DNA from: Liolophura sinensis
Lineage: Eukaryota; Mollusca; Polyplacophora; Chitonida; Chitonidae
Length of the DNA: 64,000 bases
Assembly (NCBI RefSeq): GCF_032854445.1
Contig: NC_088300.1
Span: forward strand, 69,910,984-69,974,983
Reading direction: 5' to 3'
The translations under genes were made by a program, and so were the position numbers. How positions within the stretch are numbered: position 1 is the first letter of the stretch; every line of letters starts with the position of its first letter. The notes under the pieces are model-generated. The model searched no databases. It was not told the origin of the DNA and worked only from the letters and a program-made list of their open reading frames with translations. Shown one piece after another: positions 46,454 through 61,831 of the stretch.

Positions 46454-47367
46454 CTAGAGACAGATAAATCCATCATCTGCAATTAATCCTGCCATCTTTG
46501 ATGAACACTTCACACTTCATTTTATATTTTCACCATTTGTGACGCAAACCTTGTTTCTGCACAGGTAGTCTAAATCACCTCTGTTGAGGCTTGTTGTCTC
46601 AATTGGTTTTAATCTTGGTGCATGCAATACAATCCATCAGTTTTCTTGTAAATCATCACTTCATTCGAATAAAGTTTGTCATTTTATTTAAAATAATAAT
46701 CGAATATAATATTCAATTTTGTTGTCTTGAGTGAACAAATCATTACTCAGTTCTTCATCAGGTTGCATGGTCATTAACTTACTTGTATTCTTTTATATTA
46801 TCAAATTAGAAATACAACAGTTAACTATTTCTGCCGTCTGTTTCTCCTGTACATCTTTGGAGCAACTTGGAGGTCTCTGAACTGTATCCAGATGTACAAT
46901 ACTTTTGAGTCTTTAGGCCTCATCAATTAATATTTCTGTTTTACGGGCAAAATCTTCTTTTTTTTCTAATGTTTTAAGGCAGTGCAAATATAAAACTCAA
47001 AAATCATCTAATTTGTGGCACATGTGGATTGTCCCAGTAATTGTTTAAGATATATTTATGTTATCCAAAAGCCTTCAAAAACAGGAAAATCACAAAATAA
47101 AATGGTTAATTTTCAAGTTTATTTTTGTTCGATCTTTCAACCTTTATTGTTGGCTCACCTGTAAAGCATAAATATAATTGCTGTATCCTTACATTCCAGG
47201 TACATGTACTAGTATACTTAATCAGGTACTCTTCATTTCTGTGGTCAACACATACCATTCAGTCATCATCCTTCATACATATGGCAAGCATCAATGGGGA
47301 CAGTTGTGGGTGGTGCAACGTACCCACAGATGGATGCCTCAAGTTGTCTTGTAATAGCACACAGCTA

Positions 47368-47635
47368 CATGAAGCATGGTTAGCAGCTTGACTCTAACTC
47401 ACAGATCAACAAAGTGTAGGTTCAATCCCGGTGCTCGCAGGCAATCTCTGCTTTCCCAAACATCATAGGCACTTGGTATAGGTCACGGTATGCAGTATCT
47501 CAGGGTGCTGTTGGGCAGTCTTGCATTCATTCAATACCCTGTGCCTTGCATTCTAACATAATATAAGCATGCCCAAGGCTGGTGGTTTACCCTGGACAGT
47601 TTCCTCGAACTACAAAACTCGGTGCCATTGCGTTA
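47368..47635 (+). mobile_element. tRNA-derived SINE-like element, copy 2
   Basis: Counterpart of 16308-16575. Confidence 0.55.
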
Positions 47636-47856
47636 GTTTATTAGTCAACATGCAGGCATATGTACGGCATGTACTAAGCTCAGGTTTTGCTCACATGGGG
47701 AACACAACACAAAGACATGTTCCATAGCTCATGCTCTGTTAACATTTTAGCTACCCAAATTCTTGTAATTTTTGGGACATTTATTACAAGTGCTGAAAGC
47801 ATAATATTAAATTTCTTTCCTGGCTTTTTGGAAAAGTAAAGATATGTTGTTTGTTA

Positions 47857-48097
47857 GATGGTATAGCCATGTGAGTGAGTGGCTTGGGGCTTAAAGTCAT
47901 ATTTAACAATTTTACAGTCATATGACGATGAGGGAATGCTTAGCGTGTAGGTAATGTGCCTCCTTGTTGCAGGATGGAATTCCACCGCTCTTTTATCTAG
48001 TGCTGCTTCACTGAGTCGCTTTACCGAAGGGAAGTAAGGCGCCCCGCCCGAGCCATCATACTGATACGGGTCAATCAGTAGTTGCACTATCCCCTTC
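47857..48097 (-). mobile_element. Dispersed mollusc-type repeat, copy 2
   Basis: Counterpart of 16797-17037. Confidence 0.75.
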
Positions 48098-48856
48098 ATG
48101 CTAAAAGTTACAACTTCCTCTTTTAAGGAGACACTTGTTTAAGTTCATATCCTTTGTGCTTTGTAAGTGTATTAAGTACCGTAAATTACCAAATTCACGA
48201 CCTCAGTACTTTACGTGTTGAGCTCAAGTTCAATAGGCAGGAAACTCTTTCATAATTTCAAATCCCAAACAAACAACTGTCACACTGTACATTTTTTTCT
48301 CATGTTACCTTTACATGTTAAATTACATGTATTATCAGGGCAAGCTTTCAAACCAGCCCCAATGGTTAACTGTTGTACCAAATGTAGGATACCCGTGGGG
48401 AGCATTCTCTCTGACCTGAGCTTGGTACTTGTAGAACAGCATTACATGACTATGTTTCCAGACAGTCCCTGGGTATCATTCTCTCAATATATTTATTAAA
48501 AAGCTTTTATTTTCTATTAATATATAAAAGAGTAAAATATTAAACATGTGTCCAGTACTGCTAAAACAAATTAACACAACTATAATTTTATGCCTTATTA
48601 TAAGTAGTATTAAATATAATGTGTGCATATAAACAATGGCATTGTTATTTATGTGACCAAGTGTAGTTTGCCATGTAATACTGTGCAATTGTGCAAGTCA
48701 GTTAGTGTAGAGCACTATGACGCTGTATACCAACTGTAAGTACACACTAATCGTTACATATGTTTATTGTGACGCCATAGTCCCATTCAAAGTGTCCCAC
48801 TGCACTACAGTCATGTTTACAATGGCTTTAGTCTGTGCCATCCTTACTAACAATAT

Positions 48857-51800
48857 TCACAGGATACAAGAAGTAGTGTATTGTTCCATTTTATAGAAAC
48901 TGTTTATCCCAAACAACTGGACCAAGTTGATGGAGCCATTGAGCTTGAGTGGAATGTTGAGAAGATGCTGAAGCAGTCTGCCGTGTTTTCTCATCAAAAC
49001 ACAGCTCTCCTCTCTATGGAGAATCATCTGCTGCCATCACATGCCATTTTACACACCGTCTACTCAATATTCTCTCTGTATAATGCACACACTACACCAG
49101 ACCTTTCAAATCCCACCCAGTTCTCTGTACAATCAACACACTTCACATATTAAACCCACCTTCCGTAGCTCATCCAAATATTCGCACAATGCACACTCTT
49201 TAGCCCACCCAGGTCACTACACACCTACTTCCATATCCCATTCAACAGTGTACAGACACTACAACCCACTGCCCATAACCCACCCTGGTCCCTCTATACA
49301 CACTCCAACCCACCTTTCACAGCCCACCCAGGTCTGTATAATAAACACACTACAACTGCCATTCCACAGCCCACCCAGTTAAGTATAATAAACACACTAC
49401 AACTGCCCTTCCACAGCCCACCCAGGTCTGTATAATAAACACACTACAACTTCCCCTCCACAGCCCACCCGGGTCTGTGTAACAAACACACTACAACTGC
49501 CCTTCCACAGCCCACTCAGGTCGGTATAATAAACACACTACAACCCACCTTCCACAGCCCACCCAGGTCTGTATGATAAACACTGTACAACCCACCTTTC
49601 ATATCCCACCCAGGTCTGTTTAATAAACACTCGACAACTGCCCTTCCACAGCCCACCCAGGTCCCAGTACAATAAACACACTACAACCCACCTTCCACAG
49701 CCCACTGAGGTCGTGTAATAAACACACTACAACCCACCTTCCACAGCCCACCCAGGTCTGTATGATAAACACTGTACAACCCACCTTTCATATCCCACCC
49801 AGGTCTGTTTAATAAACACTCGACAACTGCCCTTCCACAGCCCACCCAGGTCTCAGTACAATAAACACACTACAACCCACCTTTCATAGCCCACCCAGGT
49901 CTGTATAATAAACACTCAACAACCTACCTCCCACAGTCCATCTGGGTCTGTACCATAAACACACTACAACCCACCTTCCACAGCCCACCCAGGTCCATAC
50001 AGTAAACACACTACAACCCACCTTTCATATCCCACCCAGGACTGTGTAACAAACACTCAACAACCTACCTTCCACAGTCCATCTGGGTCTGTACCATAAA
50101 CACACTACAACCCAGGTCTGTATAATAAACACTCAACAACCCACCTTTCATATCCCACCCAGGTCTGTGTAATAAACACTCAACAACCTACCTTCCACAG
50201 TCCATCTGGGTCTGTACCATAAACACACTACAACCCACCTTTCATATCCCACCCAGGTCTGTATAATAAACACTCAACAACCCACCTTCCACAGCCCACC
50301 CAGTTCTGTACCATAAACACTCAACAACCTACCTTCCACAGCCCACCCAGTTCTGTATAATAAACACACTACAACCCACCTTTCCTATCCCACCCAGGTC
50401 TGTGTAATAAACACTCAACAACCTATCTTCCACAGTCCATCTGGGTCTGTACCATAAACACACTACAACCCACCTTCCACAGCCCACCCAGGTCCATACA
50501 GTAAACACACTACAACCCACCTTTCATATCCCACCCAGGACTGTGTAACAAACACTCAACAACCTACCTTCCACAGTCCATCTGGGTCTATACCATAAAC
50601 ACACTACAACCCACCTTCCACAGCCCACCCAGGTCCATACAGTAAACACACTACAACCCACCTTTCATATCCCACCCAGGACTGTGTAATAAACACTCAA
50701 CAACCTACCTTCCACAGTCCATCTGGGTCTGTACCATAAACACACTACAACCCACCTTCCACAGCCCACCCAGGTCTGTATAATAAACACTCAACAACCC
50801 ACCTTTCCTATCCCACCCAGGTCTGTGTAATAAACACTCAACAACCTACCTTCCACAGTCCATCTGGGTCTGTACCATAAACACACTACAACCCACCTTC
50901 CACAGCCCACCCAGGTCCATACAGTAAACACACTACAACCCACCTTTCATATCCCACCCAGGACTGTGTAACAAACACTCAACAACCCACCTTCCACAGC
51001 CCACCCAGTTCTGTACCATAAACACTCAACAACCTACCTTCCACAGCCCACCCAGTTCTGTATAATAAACACACTACAACCCAGCTTTCATATCCCATCC
51101 AGGTCTGTGTAATAAACACTCAACAACCTACCTTCCACAGTCCATCTGGGTCTGTACCATAAACACACTACAACCCACCTTCCATATCCCACCCAGGTCT
51201 GTATAATAAACACTCAACAACCCACCTTCCACAGCCCACCCAGTTCTGTACCATAAACACTCAACAACCTACCTTCCATAGCCCACCCAGTTCTGTATAA
51301 TAAACACACTACAACCCACCTTTCATAGTCCACCCAGGTCTGTATAATAAACACTCAACAACCTACCTTCCACAGTCCATCTGGGTCTGTACCATAAACA
51401 CACTACAACCCACCTTCCACAGCCCACCCAGGTCCATACAGTAAACACATTACAACCCACCTTTCATATCCCACCCAGGACTGTGTAACAAACACTCAAC
51501 AACCTACCTTCCACAGTCCATCTGGGTCTGTACCATAAACACACTACAACCCACCTTCCACAGCCCACCCAGGTCCATACAGTAAACACTCTACAACCCA
51601 CCTTCCACAGCCCACCCAGGTCTGTATAATAAACACAGTACATCCCACCTTTCATATCCCACCCAGGTCTGTGTAATAAACACTCAACAACCTACCTTCC
51701 ACAGTCCATCTGGGTCTATACCATAAACATTATACAACCCACCTTCCACAGCCCACCCAGGTCCATACAGTAAACACTCTGCAACCCACCTTCCACAGCC

Positions 51801-52802
51801 CACCCAGGTCTGTATAATAAACACAGTACATCCCACCTTTCATATCCCACCCAGGTCTGTGTAATAAACACTCAACAACCTACCTTCCACAGTCCATCTG
51901 GGTCTATACCATAAACATTATACAACCCACCTTCCACAGCCCACCCAGGTCTGTATAATAAACATAGTCTGTACAATGCTGAAGATGGAGTGGCGTATTA
52001 TTTCAGCACACATGGAAATCATGTACGACAGCCGCCATCCTACACCATTGGCATGAAGCAAAACTATGACTTCTCCATCGGATGAACAGAAGTGTGAGAA
52101 GCGCTGTACCAAGGTGTCTTGGGTAGGCTGGTCCCACTTGTTCCTGTGGTTTAGTCCTATGGTCATGATCTCTTTCATGAATTTTCTCACAAATTAGGAA
52201 ACAATTACAGGTCATCTCACATAACCACATTGCAAGGGGTAAATACTGAGAAAAGTGAACAGTTCAACTCCTTTCTCCAATGCATAAAATACATACGAGC
52301 TCACCTCAGCCAGTCTCATTTCTGATTCTTTCTGCAACTCATGATTTATATCTGGAATGAAAGGAAGACAAATATTTTTAGTTGTAGAGTCAACGTAGCC
52401 CTCACTGGTGCGGACAGTATATAGGTTCAAATTGTCTTATCCCACAATATCACAATCCACAAATGATCATGCATGCTCAGTGACTCCCTGTCTGTGCGTA
52501 TAAACTGTGTACCAGTGGATAGCAACAGAGATATATGCTCAGTGACTCCCTGTCTGCGCTTACCTATTTCTTTGAATCACGAAAACTTACACTTATATCT
52601 ACAATTTTTGTGCACTGACCTACCAAGAACGATATTGACAGCCGTGATTCCCTGGCATTTTTCTGTTTTGTGGACTGTAAACAAATATTTCTATAAACCA
52701 TCCAAGTATGGTTACAGTTTCTCAGACAAACACCAAACTAGAGAAGCTCACTGTCTCTCTAGCAACTTTACCACATTTGTGGAGTGTCAAAGCTGTCCAC
52801 AC
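48857..52802 (-). CDS. Candidate minus-strand gene, copy 2
   Basis: Exons 52802-52734, 52651-52591, 52351-52297, 52185-52044 and 49027-48857; AATAAA at 48768-48763. The same protein is predicted as for 17797-21742, with the minisatellite again in the last intron. Confidence 0.5.
49073..51968. repeat. 47-bp minisatellite, copy 2
   Basis: Same length and, as far as I can read, same unit order as 18013-20908. Identity of a hypervariable-type array between copies points to a very recent or artefactual duplication. Confidence 0.97.
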
Positions 52803-53727
52803 CTGTATTATTACTAGGAGCCTGTTACACTAGCCCATACCTATACCTCGACCGAATATTTAAACCATTCACACAGTCAGTGACTGTTGTCATGTACAGC
52901 TAATCATAGGCTTGCGGTGGCTTGCCGTTTGTTGTTGAATCAATGACAAATTCTTATAGCACTATCTAATGAGAGAATGATATCTGTGTATGATGATGTC
53001 ATTCTCTTTTATTTTGGTTTAGACAGTATTTGATTGTATCACCTCACTTAAACATCATGCGTTTTACGAACTGTTCAATCACGCGAGCAGTCGGTGTTCC
53101 CTGAATGCCTTATTAAACTTGTCTGTAACTTATGCGGCTCACAACTGAGTCGTACCCCAGACTGCAGCTGAGTTATACAGGTGAAAAAGTTTTGTTTTAG
53201 CTTTTGTACACTTTTATGCTGTGGACAAATGTAGACGCAAAAACCTTCATATCCAATATCTTCATATTGTTTGATAAATGTTTAATAAAGGAACATGTTT
53301 GTGTCATCATGTAGGCTATACTGGATTTATGCAGATTACTTAGAAATCTATGTTGCTTACATCTCACGGTGCATATTACTGTGGATTATTCATTGTGGCA
53401 AGACCCACACTAGCTGTGACATAGGCCTACTTGATATACACTATATTATTCTGTTGTACTTTTATCAGCATACTGAGACTGACTATATTGTAAGACTGCA
53501 AGCTCTCAGTGAAATAGGACAAGAATGTTTATAAAATTTATCATGGACTTTGTATTCCTTGTTTACATATTTATTTCAGAGCTTTTTGTACAACGTGGTT
53601 AGATTAATGTTATTGATGTGTAATAAACATGCAATTACTAACTGCTCTGGTGTTTTGAAATGTCTGGTTTTGTTTAATATGTCATAGCAATGGATATTAT
53701 AAACGAAAACACGGCGCACTGAATATC

Positions 53728-53984
53728 GGGGCCTCCTTGGCTCAGTTGGATAGCGCGCTAGCGCAGCGTAATGACCCAGGAGCCTCTTAAGCTGTTCAAG
53801 CACAGCTCATGCTGGCTTTCTCTCCGGACGTACATGGGATGTCTCCCAACAACCTGCGGATGGTCGTGGGTTTCCCCCTGGCTTTGCCCGGTTTCCTCCC
53901 ATCATAATGCTGGCCACCGTCGTATAAGTGAAATATTCTTGAGTACGGCCTAAAACACCAATCAAATAAATAAATAAATAAATG
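53728..53984 (+). mobile_element. Full-length SINE, copy 2
   Basis: Counterpart of 22668-22924 with the same 10-bp target-site duplication. Confidence 0.93.
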
Positions 53985-54511
53985 ACTGAATATCTGATAA
54001 ACATTGGTTGATGTTAATTTAGGGGTCTCATGGCAGGACATGCTGTAGTAAGCCGCTTTATTGACTGATTGCTATTTAGCGTCATATTTAAGCAGTTTTG
54101 CCACGTTACAAACGTTGCTTGGTGGTCTTTTTCCTTCGCGAACATCCAGAAAGGAGAATCAACATTTTACCCGTCTGAAGATGACAGTGAATGCAGTTAG
54201 TTTGAATAGTGATATATATATATATATGCCTAAAACGTTAGAGTATGTAACATTGATCTGCGCATTTCAAAACAAGAGGTACCAAATATAGATACTGATT
54301 CTTTACACGTTAAAGTCGTAAATATTTGCGTCAAATTGCATATATAATATCTGTCATCAATTATTTTCTGAGGAAAACACCACGTACAACGTTCATATGT
54401 TATAGCACTTCGTTGGCAAATTTAGTTATTTATCTAAAAAATTGTGAAGTACGACGTTAAACCGCAAGCATAGATACATACATAGCTAGTTATCTCTTTG
54501 GAAGTTTACAT

Positions 54512-54775
54512 TGTACTCAAGAATATTTCACTTATACCACAGGGGCCAGGATTATGATGAGAGCCCGGGAGAAACCTACGACAGTCCTCAGGGTGGTCCC
54601 AGGTCTTCCGAATTAAAGTTGGAGAGAAAGACACCATAAGCTAGACTCGAACTCACAGCTATCAACACTGGTGAGAGGGCTCTTGGATAATAATGCTGCA
54701 ATAGCTAACTTTGGAGATCTCAAGGGCATTCCGAGAGATGAGCTAGCGGTCCTCAGTGGTACTAAGCCACGTGCT
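54512..54775 (-). mobile_element. Common SINE, copy 2
   Basis: Counterpart of 23452-23715. Confidence 0.75.
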
Positions 54776-55381
54776 GCTCCATATGGATTGTTTATCCAAT
54801 TAATATATTGCATATGCCGTGTATTTCTTTAATTTCACCGGTATGTCGAATTTCAAATATAACAGGCTAACAATGATCCAACCCTAACCCATATATACGC
54901 ACTGCGAACTGAGTTATAAGCTGCCACTGCTGACTCGTGCTAGTGCTGCTGAATTTATACTTTATGTAAGTAATGTGGACACAGTATGTCACACCTTTTC
55001 TTAATTTGAATAAAACATCGCATTTCAATAGGAAAAAAGGTAGCATTCACCTAACCCTAGCCTAACCCTGGACAGAGACACCTGCTATTTGAGTGATGAA
55101 CTGGCACTTCGGGCTCCTCAGCCACTTGTTACCGAGTCCATTCTTCATATACGTAGGCAGAATAAGTTGTGTATTTTCTTGATTTTATATGAATATAGTT
55201 TTGGAAACAGGAAAAGGTAGATTTACCTAACCTAGACATATGCGCACTGCTATCTGAGTGAAAACCAGTGTATAAATATCAGCCCTACCTCACATTATAA
55301 GCAGGGCTCAAATTAAACAAATTCTGTATCACACGTACTTTCATCCATTTTCTTGCTGTAGATAACATACTATATATTCCT

Positions 55382-55525
55382 TTGGAAGGTCTGCAGCAAC
55401 CTGCGAATGGTCGTGGGTTTCGACTGGGATATGCCCCGTGTCCTCCCACCATAACACTTGCCGCCGCCCTACAAGCGAAATATTCTTGAGTGCGGCGTAA
55501 AACACAATTCAAATAAATAAATATA
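55382..55525 (+). mobile_element. Common SINE, copy 2
   Basis: Counterpart of 24322-24465. Confidence 0.85.
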
Positions 55526-56647
55526 TAATCAGGCACAGTGTCAGAGAAATAGCGCATATTGACAAATAAATTTCGATTTGGTTATGTCTTGGTTTGAAGT
55601 GAATTTGGACTCGCAACATCACCACTTCACAGAACCGTTAAGGACGAAGGAACATTAACATGAAGAATATATCAGGTAAAAGACCATTAAACACTGTAAA
55701 TAAACATATGGTTGGCGTTATACTGTGTGACGGATACCCTCTGGGGTCGCTACATCCAACTTTAGAACTTGATGTTTAAAACCCATAAAATGGTTGGAAA
55801 AAATTTTTTAAAAAATCCATGGACCTATTTTGCTGGACAGCGTTTCTTGTAAATGATTTCAGCCTTTACTTTGACATGAAAACATTTCTTCATTGAAAAC
55901 ACGAATATAAGCCAACAGAGTGAGCGCAGAAAATTGTATGAAACTTGACGTACTTCTTCTTGATATTCTTTATTTGTTTCGATTTCACACGGTCAAAGGT
56001 TGCATAAAACTTAGAGAGAAAAGCCTGGTTTATGGTATGCACAAATAATGGGGATATAGTTCTCTTTTTGCCAGATTAAAACTTTGAATTCGAAACTTTT
56101 AACAGTATTAGTTAGTAATTAATGATACAGTAATTATTTATTACACTGGAATGGCGTTGTTACACATCGGATGTACATGATGTAAATTTTAAAAGTTTGT
56201 GATTCAGGTGGCAGATTTTCTGCTAAACAGTTTCTTCACTGGGGTGACCGGCCTCTGAACACCAAATAATGGAGAAATAGTGAATACATCAGCCTTACAA
56301 TTCTTTTAAATTATTTCCTAGTTTTTATTTTTACAGCTTGTTACAACCACACTGAAATACAGTTAGTTTTAATGACTACTTATGCCTAAGTATATGTATG
56401 GCGTAACATTAAACACCGAAAACACAGGGAGTGGTAGGCCTTTATTCAAACAGCTTCCTTTGTCTTGTTTCCATTGGTCCCATTTCCATTGACCAAGTTG
56501 AAATATTGTGAAGGCATTGAACTACAGATAAAATGACATGCATTTAATATGCTAAGTTTCAGTATATATTTGGCTGAAGTATAGACCACACATAACACCA
56601 AACAGGATACAGTAGTCACTGGGAAGAAGTGCCTGAATGAGCACAAT

Positions 56648-56671
56648 CCTCACAATATATATATTGTGAGG
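56648..56671. repeat. 24-bp palindrome, copy 2
   Basis: Counterpart of 25588-25611. Confidence 0.95.
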
Positions 56672-56712
56672 TATGATATATATGTGCAGGTATGATATAC
56701 ATATGCAGTTTA

Positions 56713-56913
56713 TATTTATTTATTTGGTGGTAGGAAAATGAGCAGAGCCTGAGCCTGGAGAAACCAACTGGCCTCTGCAAGTTGCTGGAAGATCTTCCCA
56801 CATATGGTCGGACAGGAAGCCAGCATGAGCTAAACTTGAACTCACACCGACCTCATTGGTGTGAGGCTCCTGGGTCATTGTGCCGCTAACCATCTCGGCC
56901 ACGGAGGCCTTAT
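56713..56913 (-). mobile_element. Core-less SINE, copy 2
   Basis: Counterpart of 25653-25853. Confidence 0.85.
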
Positions 56914-57561
56914 CAGTTTACCTTATCTGTTCTGACACCATTGTGAAAGGGATGAAAGGATACTGTTGTCAACTGAGCATGCACACTCATGAAGAAATAA
57001 ATTAATTTGATCACAACACAAATAAACTTTGAACCCTTTATTTATACTTATTTAACCAAAAAATATTACAAATGAACATGGACAAAGACATATTATTTGA
57101 ACATTTACACCGATAAGGCAGTTAAAGTACTTTGGAAATTCATGGTATATGACCTTAAATTTGGACCATCACAAAAATTGTACCTTGTGTCTTATTCTGA
57201 GAGTTCTATTAATGTTATAAAGGTGTTTTGGGGTTTGTTTGGAAAGTAGGACGATATCCTAAGGAATAGGTAAGTTATCGCACCAAAAGTATATCTGACA
57301 ACATTTATTTGCCTCTAAAAATGAACTTTTGGGGTAAAATTTTAAGTCATTCACCTATATGTAATATATATTACACAATTTAAATATTATCACTTTCTAC
57401 CTTCACTTTAACAAGTGGGCAAGAACTTTGCAATTTCTGCATTGATGTACTCATACTATCAGCAAGAATAATATGTAATGAGCTGATTATTACAAATATG
57501 TTATTAATGTTTACTCTTCTCCATATTTGGACGTTCCCGAGTATAGTCATTCGAGCATTAC

Positions 57562-57636
57562 TGCACACAGTACATTTAGGTCTGTGAAAGGTGTAGGATG
57601 CATTTCTGTAGGAGGTCCTGGATTGATGGCTTGCAT
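57562..57636 (-). CDS. Candidate first coding exon, copy 2
   Basis: Counterpart of 26502-26576. Confidence 0.3.
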
Positions 57637-59102
57637 TTTGCTTGAAGTTCAATGAGATGAAGACAACGATGACAGTGCAAACTGTTCCACCATATCAGAA
57701 AATGGAGTTGTCAATCTGCCAATAAATATCACAGATGTTAATGAGAAAATATATATTTGGCAGAGCTGCATGAAGAAAACATTTTTCATCAGGCAAATCA
57801 AACACTAGAAGGAAAATGATACACCCATATATGTTTCATACACACTGAATGCAAATCCTTGTTTACGCAAACCAGAATGCCAGTTTGAAGACATGCTGTG
57901 CACTTGGTGTTGAAAGTGTCCACATCATGTCTACTGACAGCAGGTAATGCCTCTCACTGAATTAATACCCATAATCAGGAGAAATTAAGAAAACATGACT
58001 GCTTTGGTTCACAAAAAGTATACTTTTTGGTAACATTTATGGCATTTACAACTGGAATGTGGTATTCCTCTTAAAGTAAGAGAAGGTTGTGGTTTCCATC
58101 AGCAAACTGGGTAATGTGACTTGGTGGCCATGTTGAATTTAGTGCAAAACCTTTAATAGCATGCTAGTCTATATAAGTCACTAAAATTTGGAAATTGTGA
58201 AATCCTTTTTATGTTTTTTGCAGCCAGTTATTAGAAAACATTACATAAAAACTATGCTATCTGATGAACTTTGAGATGCTGATTGCAAGTCACCAGAAGT
58301 TAGCAATTTTATTTTACTACAAGTGGAAAAAATGCGATGAAAATAATTGAAAATGGATCTTTTGAAACTAAGCAAACAAAGGGTTTATACACCGGTAGCT
58401 GACACAGACTGGAGCAAAGAAAGTATAATAAACCTTCAAATTTGTTTGTAAACTACAATTGTAAGTATTGTAGATCGAAGAAAAACAAAAGAAGAATACA
58501 ATGTGAGAATAGGAAAAAAAAAGAGAAACTTGTCCCCTAAATAAATAAAGATTTCAATACAATTGCTCATCAAAGTAATTAGTGTGCATGAAATGTGGAA
58601 CACTGAAGTATTTACATTATCTACACTCACAGAGCTTTGTTGAGTAAGCTTGGATGGGTGACGTATATGTACGATAAATGTACCCTTTAGGGGTAAATTA
58701 TATGAATGGAATTAATAAACAAACCTGTTAGGACAGTGGCCAAATATGATGAAATTCATGAATATTTGTTATTCAACCAGACAGCTACTACAAAAAAAAA
58801 AGCAAAAAAAACGAAAAATGAATGTAAAAATGAACATGCTTTGTTATTATTTGTGTATTCCGTAGCTTTTATTATGTAACTTTCTTTTTTAACCTTGTGT
58901 ATTTATTTCTTTACTAACTTAACTGTTGTTTAATGACATACTAATGTGATGGCAGTAACTTTTATGGGTGGAGGAAGCTGGAGAAAACCCATATGTTGTC
59001 AAATGCTTACTGTTACCAATGTGCCCCAAGCTGTGAGCGAGGGAAAAACCTTTTTAAAAAAGCAAGTTGGCGTGACGTTAAAGACTATTTATAACATTAC
59101 CA

Positions 59103-59235
59103 TTATTTATTTATATAACTGGAGCTTTATACAGTATTCAAAAATATTTGACTTACATGATGATAGCCAGTATTAAACCGGGCAAAGCTTGGGGAAAACT
59201 CACGACCATCTTCAGCTTGCTGGCAGACCTTCAAG
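59103..59235 (-). mobile_element. Decayed SINE, copy 2
   Basis: Counterpart of 28043-28175. Confidence 0.65.
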
Positions 59236-60139
59236 GATACGAATATAACATTAAGAATAAAGTTAACAGAATCAATGATATGCATGAAGTTGAAAAGTAA
59301 AGCACCCTTCAAGGTCATAATTATGGCAAATTAAGATTAATACGACACACTAAATATGCAACAATTATTCATGGAGTAAGCTGGATTTTAAACTTGATGT
59401 GAGGTTACACAAAATGAACACATGCACATAAAATTTTATGAGAATGAGACAATAAGACCTGTGTGACAGATAGGTGGACAGAGTACGGGGTGGGCAGACA
59501 GAATGACAAATCAAAATTAATGTCTGTTGCTGATTTTGAAGAATGTTATTAATGGCAAACAAGGCAGTCAGTGAACACCTGTAGCTCTCCTGACTGAACA
59601 GTTCATAAAACTGTATAATGTTCAGCGAGATATGTTCAAATCCTGTCCTCTAAACCAAAATACAGCAGAATGACACAGACACATACACATGTCATTCATA
59701 CATTAGATAGTACTAAGATGTCGGAATTAAATTAAAAAAAAAGGCCAAAATTATTATGTACTGTCAGAAATATGACTGTTTATTATATACATAGCAGATA
59801 TAGGTTTCAGAGCAGCTTTGTGGTCAGGTCATCAAACTACATAAAGTAGAATACAGAAAATATTTAAATTCAGAAAATATTGATTCTGTGACAAATTCAG
59901 TGATCAGCGCATTTCCACAGTTTTCAAGATAAACAACTAATTTCTGCACCCTTCATTTGTTCGAACATGCTCTATCTGCATTTTAAATTTCAGCTTAATC
60001 GCATTAAACCTTGTCAAGAAAATGACACATAAACACTTTCTGTCAATCGTCATATTGCAGAAACAGTACATTAATTGAATGGTGTCTATGCATTGATAGA
60101 AAGCACATATTCTTCGTAACCATCAATGCACTGTACATA

Positions 60140-60800
60140 CACTACATAATATGTACATATAAATGTGTCAAATGTAGTCAATCAACCTGTGGGCAATGTT
60201 TAAAGGCGTGTATGTCCTCTTCTTTTCCACACAGCTCAAGGATTTTCAGCATACTTACAGAACATACATAGCCCTTATTATACAGTCATTTTCAGCTTAC
60301 AACTATAGCAGTTTTCTGTCTAGTGTCCAGCAAATACTGGGATAATTGCGATTTTTCACAGCTTAATCACAATTTAGGTCAAAAGTATACACATCAAGAA
60401 AAAAAATAAGACCGGGTTCGAGATAAGAACATCAAACTATGTTGGGTGGCATACTTACAATATTTCTACATTCATTCTAGACACAAACAGATTGTACATG
60501 CATTATGTAACATGTCTTGTAAATGTGCCAAAAAATCGTAAATCGACCTTTTATCAAATTTTGAAGCCCTGTATATCCTGCCTTAAGACAACTCAAACAT
60601 TTTCAGCATACATACAGTACATATATAGTCCCTTTCACTCAGCAATCTTGAACTCTACAGGTGTATCAGTTTTCTGTCACAAGACCTACAAATATGGGGA
60701 AATTGCAAATTTCTGATCACAATTTGCAACATAACTACATCTTACAGGGAAAAAATAAGAACAAATTCGTGATCTGGACATCAAATTATGTCAGATAGCA
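60140..60800. repeat. 358-bp tandem pair, copy 2
   Basis: Counterpart of 29080-29740. Confidence 0.7.
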
Positions 60801-60899
60801 TATTTAGAATCTTGAAATTCCAAAAAACACACACACACAAAAAAACGTGATATCACTTCCTCTGTATCATGTAAAACCTAATTTGCATAAACATTGCAT

Positions 60900-61831
60900 T
60901 CTTTCTTCCAAACAGTCTCCAGGGAACGCTTGTTACGTGTGCTAAATTTCAAGACAATCAGCCAGGGTTCTGGAGAAAATGACTCTCAAACATTTTCATG
61001 TCAAATGTATATGGCCACCACATCACATGACTTGAGGACACCCAAATCTTTACTCGAAAGAGCACATCTCCAAGTCTGTCACCTATCTAAGTTTCACGCA
61101 TTTCTGTCAAGCCTCTTTCGCTTAGAAGTTTTTCAATTTTGAGAATGAAAAAAACTGCAAATTTTTTGGCATGTACTACTTTCGGGTTGTTGACGTCACT
61201 TCCGGTAATGTAAAATTTGTCTGCCTGCCTTGGGATGATTGCATCTCTAGCTTCACTGGTTAAGGAGGTATACCCACTTCTGGTTTTGATAATGTCACTT
61301 CCGGTTTTGCAAAAATTGCATTTTCGGAATCAGCGTCAAAAACTGCATATGACAGGACTATTTGCAGAACATCACCTGAACAAGTGTAGACATTATTAGC
61401 AAAAAACGAAATTTGGGGTTACAAGACAATTTAACCCAATAGCAAGCTTGTACAATTTTCAACCAAGAAAGTTCTCATTCTCAAACTTAACAAGCCTAGG
61501 CTTTGTACACATTCAGTTGAAATTTCTGCTCAGTCACATCAGCCGTTCTGGAGAAGAAAATTTTTTTCAGGTTTTCATCAAAATCCAAGATGGCCGCCAA
61601 GTCACGTGACAAAATCTACCTAAAAGTTAGGATGCACAACTTCAAGTCCTACAGTCCCCACAATATGCCTGAAATATTGCCAATGCAGCTTTATGCCATA
61701 ATCATTCATTCGTTCAAGTCCTACAGACAAACATGTTAAAATTTCATAAACTTCAGAATAACCATTTTCACCAGAAACGCGGCACAATTTTGGTGAGAAT
61801 AATAATAAAGACAAATAATCTTAACAAACAC
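60900..61831. repeat. Dispersed repeat, copy 2
   Basis: Counterpart of 29840-30770, with seven instead of six A at 61148-61154. Confidence 0.5.
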